Position numbers and translations under genes: made by a program. Source: Alistipes sp. (GTDB taxonomy: Bacteria; Bacteroidota; Bacteroidia; Bacteroidales; Rikenellaceae). Taken from it: a stretch of DNA of 10,113 nt. The notes beneath the pieces are model-generated. The model had not been told where the DNA came from, did not search any database, and saw nothing but the letters and a program-made list of their open reading frames with translations. The stretch's first letter is position 1, and the number at the start of each line of letters is the position of its first letter. Below, one piece after another: positions 5,801 to 10,113 of the stretch. The stretch covers positions 1 to 10,113 of the forward strand of contig JAGBWT010000110.1 in assembly GCA_017629615.1 (NCBI GenBank). Reading direction: 5' to 3'.

Positions 5801-5897
5801 GGGAAGGAAGGGAAGGCTGGGTAGATTGAGTAGACTGGGTAGACTGGGTAGACTGAAAAAACTCTAACGACCCTAACGCCCTTAACGACACTAACAA
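5801..5897. repeat. 9-bp tandem array, locus 2 (G-rich then C-rich)
   Basis: G-rich units start at 5801, 5810, 5819, 5828, 5837, 5846 and 5855, exactly 9 bp apart (mostly TGGGTAGAC or variants). After an A-run, four C-rich units start at 5862, 5871, 5880 and 5889 (CTCTAACGA, CCCTAACGC, CCTTAACGA, CACTAACAA). Two stretches of 19 and 17 bp are identical to locus 1. The array fills most of the gap between lipB and recJ, ending 39 bp before the recJ start. No promoter box was found in the remaining AT-rich leader. Confidence 0.85.
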
Positions 5898-5936
5898 TGA
5901 AAAATAATACAAAAAAATATATAAAAACTAAACATT

Positions 5937-7703
5937 ATGCCTATAAACAAACGATGGGAGGTCAAAGCCCAGGGCGAGGCTCACAAGGTGGCGCAGATTG
6001 CGTCGGCCGTGCGAATCTCACCGGTCTTGGCTAACCTGCTGGTACAACGAGGCATAGACACAGTAGAGAAGGCAAAGAAATTCTTCAACCCTCAACTGTC
6101 CGACCTCCACGACCCATTCCTGATGAAGGATATGGAGCGTGCTGTCGAGCGTGTTGAGTTGGCTGTCGAGCGAGGCGAAAAGATTATGGTCTATGGCGAC
6201 TACGATGTCGATGGAACTACGGCCGTGGCTCTCGTCTACAAATTTCTGCGCAGCATCGGACACAACAATCTGATGTTCTACATTCCCGACCGCTATACCG
6301 AAGGTTACGGTATCTCGCGCAAGGGTATCGACATTGCCGTAGCGAAGGGTGTGACGTTGGTCATCGCACTCGACTGCGGTATCAAGGCTGTCGAAAAGGT
6401 GGACTATGCAAAGCAACAAGGGGTGGATTTCATAATCTGCGACCATCATCTTCCGGCCGAGGAGATTCCTCGTGCCGTAGCCGTTCTCGACCCAAAACGC
6501 ACCGATTGCACCTATCCGTTCGACGAGTTGTCGGGCTGTGGTGTGGGATTTAAGTTGGTGCAAGCCTATGCCCAGAAGCACGGTATCGCCTTCGAGACTA
6601 TCGAGCCGCTGCTCGACTTGCTGGTGGTAAGTATCGCGTCGGATATTGTTCCGTTGGTAGACGAAAACCGTATCTTGGCCCACTACGGATTGCGTATTCT
6701 GAACAATACGCCGTCGGAGGGTCTATCGTCGATTATCAAGATTTGCAACCTCGACCGTCAGAATATCACCATCGACGACATCGTCTTTAAGATTGGCCCT
6801 CGCATCAATGCTGCGGGTCGTATGCGTATGGACGAGAACGATGAGAATGCAATGCCTTCGGGTGGCTATGCGGCCGTGAAGTTGCTTGTCGAGGGTAACG
6901 AGGCTGCGGCGAGCGAGTTTGGCGACATCATCGACTCGTTCAACCAGGACCGCAAGAGCATCGACCGCAGCGTAACGCAGGAGGCTCACGACTATATCGA
7001 GTCGCACCCCGAACTCAAAGAGCGCAAGAGTACGGTCATCTACAATCCGAAGTGGATGAAGGGTATCGTCGGCATCGTCGCCTCGCGCCTTATCGAGACC
7101 TACTACCGTCCGACGGTGGTGCTGACGCAGAGCAACGGATTTGTGACGGGTTCGGCCCGTTCGATTCCGGGCTTCGACCTCTACAAGGCTGTCGAGTCCT
7201 GCTCCGATTTGTTGGAGAACTTCGGTGGCCATATGTACGCCGCAGGTCTTACGATGCGCCCCGAGCGAGTCGAGGAGTTTACGCGCCGTTTCAACGACTA
7301 CGTCGAGGCAAATATCGACCCGCAGGTGCTTGTGCCGCAGGTCGAAATCGACTCGATGCTCCTCTTCTCGGACATCACGCCTGCCTTCCACCGCGAGCTT
7401 AACCGCTTCCAGCCGTTCGGTCCGGGCAACAACTCGCCTGTATTCGCAACGCGAGGCGTGGTCAATAATGGCGATGCGAAGTTGGTGGGTGCCGAGGCCG
7501 AGCATCTGCGTATGGATTTGATGCAGACCCAGCGTCCGAATACGACGATTCAGACCATAGCCTTCCAGCAACCGACCCACTACGAGTGGGTGCGTTCGGG
7601 CCGTCCGATTGACATCTGCTACCAGATAGTCGAGAACCACTATCGCGGCAATGTCACGACGCAGTTGCGAATCAAGGACATTAAGAAGAATACCTCAAAA
7701 TAA
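5937..7703 (+). CDS. recJ: Single-stranded-DNA exonuclease RecJ
   Basis: DHH-superfamily 5'-3' exonuclease on single-stranded DNA, acting in recombination and repair (RecFOR pathway, mismatch and base excision repair). It is 588 residues long, a normal length. The DHH core shows DYDVDG at 88-93, DCG at 146-148, CDHH at 168-171 and the aspartate of ASDIVPL at D236, which together bind the metal ions. GPRINAAGRM at 287-296 follows. The DHHA1 part has KGIVGIVASRL at 375-385, GSARS at 405-409 and GGHMYAAG at 430-437. The C-terminal OB-fold includes FGPGN at 494-498 and runs to the end. After NAAGRM there is a short extra acidic stretch (MDENDENAMPSGG, 298-310) where relatives I recall usually go almost straight into the next helix. 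The ATG follows an A/T-rich leader behind the locus 2 array. The next gene starts 22 bp after the stop. Confidence 0.96.
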   Translation: MPINKRWEVKAQGEAHKVAQIASAVRISPVLANLLVQRGIDTVEKAKKFFNPQLSDLHDPFLMKDMERAVERVELAVERGEKIMVYGDYDVDGTTAVALVYKFLRSIGHNNLMFYIPDRYTEGYGISRKGIDIAVAKGVTLVIALDCGIKAVEKVDYAKQQGVDFIICDHHLPAEEIPRAVAVLDPKRTDCTYPFDELSGCGVGFKLVQAYAQKHGIAFETIEPLLDLLVVSIASDIVPLVDENRILAHYGLRILNNTPSEGLSSIIKICNLDRQNITIDDIVFKIGPRINAAGRMRMDENDENAMPSGGYAAVKLLVEGNEAAASEFGDIIDSFNQDRKSIDRSVTQEAHDYIESHPELKERKSTVIYNPKWMKGIVGIVASRLIETYYRPTVVLTQSNGFVTGSARSIPGFDLYKAVESCSDLLENFGGHMYAAGLTMRPERVEEFTRRFNDYVEANIDPQVLVPQVEIDSMLLFSDITPAFHRELNRFQPFGPGNNSPVFATRGVVNNGDAKLVGAEAEHLRMDLMQTQRPNTTIQTIAFQQPTHYEWVRSGRPIDICYQIVENHYRGNVTTQLRIKDIKKNTSK

Positions 7704-7725
7704 TAGCAAAATAAGAGAGAAACCT

Positions 7726-9681
7726 ATGAAGAAGTTTTTGTATAGCCTCCTATGTGTGGTGGTTGCGACCATAGCCTCGGCTTGTGGTGGCGACAGTGGT
7801 GCGGGAGAGGAGTCCGCAACAGGCGGCTCGGTAGCGATTGGCGGTATCACGGTCAATTATACCGAGGCAACAATCAAAATCAAGACGACCGACATCGAGG
7901 AGTATGCCTATGTCGTGGCGTTGGCCACCGATGTTGTGGAGCGCACTGCCGAACAACTCTTTGCCGAGGGTACTGTTGGTCAGACCTCCGGCCAGAGCAG
8001 TGTGACGTTTAAGGTCACATCGCTGACCCAAAATACAAAATACAACATTCAGGTTGCAGGTCGCAAAGGCAAGCACTATACCGAGGTGGCGAAGTTGGAC
8101 TTTACGACCAAGAAACGCCCCGATGTGACCATCGTGCAAAAGACGGCCGACGGCTTCACGGCCCAATACTACCACCCGACGAGTGTCGCTTCGACCTCGG
8201 TCGTAAAGTATGCTGTGGTTGATATGGCGCAGTTCAACGAGGGCGGTGGCGATGGCACCGAGGAGGAGTGGCTCAACCGCAACGAGGCTATCTACAACAA
8301 CCTCCTCACGGCCGATGCGCGACTCACCTTCAACGAGGCTTCGCGTACGTTCGAGGTGGGAGGCGTAACCTATGCCCACCACGACCCTATAACCTATGGC
8401 CAACCGTCGTATCTGCTCTTGGGCGAATATGGCGAGGGCGCACATAGCGAGTGGGGCGAGGGTCACTATACGCCGCTCTATGGCGCAGGTAAAAAGGGCT
8501 TTAAGAGCAAGACCCTTGTGGTCGGTACGCGCCCTACGACCCTCGCGGCCGAGCCTCAAATCAGCGTTCGCGTCTCGCCTTCGGGCAAGGGTTCGATACT
8601 CATCACCCCGACGGCCGACATCAAGCGCCTCTACTATATGGTGGTCGAGGAGTCGCAATACAACGAGATTATCTCGCGCCTCTTCTTGGGCGACAACTCC
8701 CACCTCCAATGGTTTGTCGGCTCTGCTGCGGCAGAGCGCCTCTATGGTGCAACGAAGGCCGAGGGTGCAGCGACAATCGATGCCTCGCGCCTCAACCTCC
8801 GTGCCGATGCCCAATACCACCTTATGGTCGCGTCGTGGGGCGACAATGCGGGTAGCATACAATCCTACAAGGAGGTTACCTTCTCGCTCCCTGCTGCGGC
8901 TCCCGAAGTGGCCAACAATATCGTTGTGGCACACCGTGGCGGCTCGGCCGAGGCGGGCAAAACCACAACGCCCGACAACTCGATAGCATCGCTTCGCTAT
9001 GCACAGCGTCTGCGTTGCTACGCCTCCGAGACCGACATCTATTGGACCAAAGATAACCAAATCATCGTGGCTCACGCCGACGGCAATATCAAAATCAATG
9101 GCCGCTATCCGTGGGAATATACCCTCGCCGAGTTGCAGGCTTCGGGCAAGTTGTCGAACGGCGAGACCCTGCCAACGCTCGAAGAGTATCTGCGCGAGAC
9201 GATGAAGAAGGGTAGTTGCACCAAGTTGTGGCTCGACCTCAAAAATTGCTACCTCTCCTCGTCGAACCCTCACCACGACAAGGTTGTCAAGGCTTGTAAG
9301 CGTGCTTGCGAAATTATCGCCGAGATGGAGGCTGCACCGTGGGTAGAGTTTATCTGCACGGGCTACGAGGAGCCTCTGGCCGAATCTTTGGCGGCGGCCA
9401 AGGCTATCGGTGTACCTTTCGCCTGGATGGCCAACAAATACCCTGCAACCTATGTCAGCAAGGGCGTGGATTGGGCAAATATGAGCCTCGACTATATCAA
9501 GGACGGCATCAACGACACCAACAAGACAATCCACACCATCGACAGCTTCGTCGATAAGGGTATCAAATTCAGCGTCTATACCGTCGATGACGAGGCGCAT
9601 ATGAACTACTACGTTGGTCAAAAGGGCAAGTTGAAGGCCATCACGACCAACTACCCTGCAAAACTGATAAACAAATTTTAG
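7726..9681 (+). CDS. Secreted lipoprotein: Fn3-like domains plus C-terminal GDPD-like phosphodiesterase
   Basis: The 651-residue protein begins with a lipoprotein signal: MKK, a hydrophobic stretch, and lipobox IASAC with lipidation at C20. It is therefore exported and anchored, perhaps on the cell surface. Residues about 41-128 look fibronectin-III-like (LTQNTKYNIQVAG). Residues 134-290 and 296-395 look like further beta-sandwich domains, but I cannot name them. Residues 399-651 resemble glycerophosphodiester phosphodiesterase: AHRGG with H403, PDNS in place of PENT, E435-x-D437 (ETD), H450, D504 in LDLK where the family normally has glutamate, and TNYP near the end. The likely reaction is hydrolysis of glycerophosphodiesters to glycerol-3-phosphate, but the divergent motifs leave the substrate open. 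The ATG at 7726 was chosen over in-frame upstream starts inside recJ because it gives the signal peptide. It lies 22 bp after recJ and is possibly in the same transcript. Confidence 0.85.
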   Translation: MKKFLYSLLCVVVATIASACGGDSGAGEESATGGSVAIGGITVNYTEATIKIKTTDIEEYAYVVALATDVVERTAEQLFAEGTVGQTSGQSSVTFKVTSLTQNTKYNIQVAGRKGKHYTEVAKLDFTTKKRPDVTIVQKTADGFTAQYYHPTSVASTSVVKYAVVDMAQFNEGGGDGTEEEWLNRNEAIYNNLLTADARLTFNEASRTFEVGGVTYAHHDPITYGQPSYLLLGEYGEGAHSEWGEGHYTPLYGAGKKGFKSKTLVVGTRPTTLAAEPQISVRVSPSGKGSILITPTADIKRLYYMVVEESQYNEIISRLFLGDNSHLQWFVGSAAAERLYGATKAEGAATIDASRLNLRADAQYHLMVASWGDNAGSIQSYKEVTFSLPAAAPEVANNIVVAHRGGSAEAGKTTTPDNSIASLRYAQRLRCYASETDIYWTKDNQIIVAHADGNIKINGRYPWEYTLAELQASGKLSNGETLPTLEEYLRETMKKGSCTKLWLDLKNCYLSSSNPHHDKVVKACKRACEIIAEMEAAPWVEFICTGYEEPLAESLAAAKAIGVPFAWMANKYPATYVSKGVDWANMSLDYIKDGINDTNKTIHTIDSFVDKGIKFSVYTVDDEAHMNYYVGQKGKLKAITTNYPAKLINKF

Positions 9682-9699
9682 AGGCTTTTGCCTTGCTCA

Positions 9700-10113
9700 A
9701 TGTTTAGCGCCGAAGATTTCGACATAGTTCGCCTCGAAGAGGTTCAGCAGGCCATCGAGGCAAACATCTCGCGCACGCCGACCGACATCGCACTTGATAG
9801 GCGTGTGCCATACGCTGCGGTGGTGGCTACGCAGGTCAAGCGACTGCAACGCGCCAAGTCGAAACTTCCATCATACTATGCGGTACGCGCCTGCCTACCG
9901 CCCCTCTCCTACGAGCAGTCGTCGAGCGAGGAGTGTGCCGTGCGAAAGCCACTCTCGGGAGGGTCGTTGCTCGACCTGACGTGTGGCCTCGGAGTCGATG
10001 CGGCGATGCTCTCGCGCCGATTTGAGAGGGTTGTGACGTGTGAGCGCAACGAGGTGCTGGCCGAGGTGGCACGCGAGAACTTTGCACGACTCGGCTGCCA
10101 CAATATCGAGGTC
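9700..10113 (+). CDS. THUMP-like class I SAM methyltransferase, PG_1098 type (5' part only)
   Basis: An open frame of 138 codons runs from the ATG at 9700 to the right edge with no stop. It begins MFSAEDFDIVRLEEVQQAIE. Residues 71-77 read YEQSSSE, a signature I associate with Bacteroidetes THUMP-like methyltransferases such as P. gingivalis PG_1098. Residues 91-100 (LDLTCGLGVD) are the glycine-rich SAM-binding motif I. The segment VVTCERNEVLAEVARENF (111-128) carries the acidic end of motif II (E115). The substrate, presumably RNA, is not known to me; the C-terminal THUMP-like part lies outside the window. It starts 18 bp after the lipoprotein stop and in the same frame, and is probably co-transcribed. 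A TTG at 9688 is an alternative start, but ATG is preferred. Confidence 0.85.
   Translation, partial: MFSAEDFDIVRLEEVQQAIEANISRTPTDIALDRRVPYAAVVATQVKRLQRAKSKLPSYYAVRACLPPLSYEQSSSEECAVRKPLSGGSLLDLTCGLGVDAAMLSRRFERVVTCERNEVLAEVARENFARLGCHNIEV

Noticed and set aside
6723..7640. Minus-strand open frame of 305 codons within recJ
   Set aside because: No family resemblance; it is explained by codon bias of recJ.
7651..7725. Longer N-terminus for the lipoprotein, starting inside recJ
   Set aside because: It would put 25 charged residues before a textbook lipoprotein signal peptide and overlap recJ; the ATG at 7726 is the better start.
7750..9621. Very long open frame antisense to the lipoprotein gene (623 codons)
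   Set aside because: It shows no recognisable motif and mirrors the codon bias of the real gene, which has a lipobox, domain motifs and a sensible start.

Overview
The window looks like chromosomal housekeeping DNA from a member of the Bacteroidota, most likely the Bacteroidales and possibly an Alistipes-like (Rikenellaceae) genome. Three things suggest this. Promoter -7 boxes of the Bacteroidetes type (TAnnTTTG) precede metG, mrp and lipA. No Shine-Dalgarno sequences are apparent before the starts. The proteins read like Bacteroidales versions: a PG_1098-type methyltransferase, an Mrp without its CxxC, and a secreted GDPD lipoprotein. The genus is a guess.

Layout. Bases 1-1189 (minus strand) hold the N-terminal part of methionyl-tRNA synthetase (metG), running off the left edge. 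A divergent promoter region (1190-1323) separates it from mrp (1324-2394, plus), an Fe-S carrier ATPase. An AT-rich gap of about 350 bp with a terminator-like hairpin and repeated TGTTGA words follows. Then come nadA (2743-3681, quinolinate synthase), a 460-bp repeat-rich intergenic region, lipA (4143-5024) and lipB (5094-5789), a second smaller repeat array, recJ (5937-7703), a lipoprotein with Fn3-like domains and a C-terminal glycerophosphodiester phosphodiesterase domain (7726-9681), and the 5' part of a THUMP-like class I methyltransferase gene (9700 to the right edge).

How the genes fit together. LipB and LipA are consecutive steps of lipoate synthesis: octanoyl transfer, then sulfur insertion. 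LipA and NadA are Fe-S enzymes, and Mrp is an Fe-S cluster carrier, so a loose Fe-S theme links mrp, nadA and lipA. The recJ, GDPD and methyltransferase genes are tightly spaced (22 and 18 bp) and may be co-transcribed, but have no obvious functional link.

I did not find a new multi-gene system. The most unusual content is non-coding: two intergenic arrays (about 3780-4021 and 5801-5897) built from 9-bp units. They share 17-19 bp identical stretches, pair a G-rich block with a C-rich block, contain interlaced inverted repeats and include strong G-quadruplex motifs.
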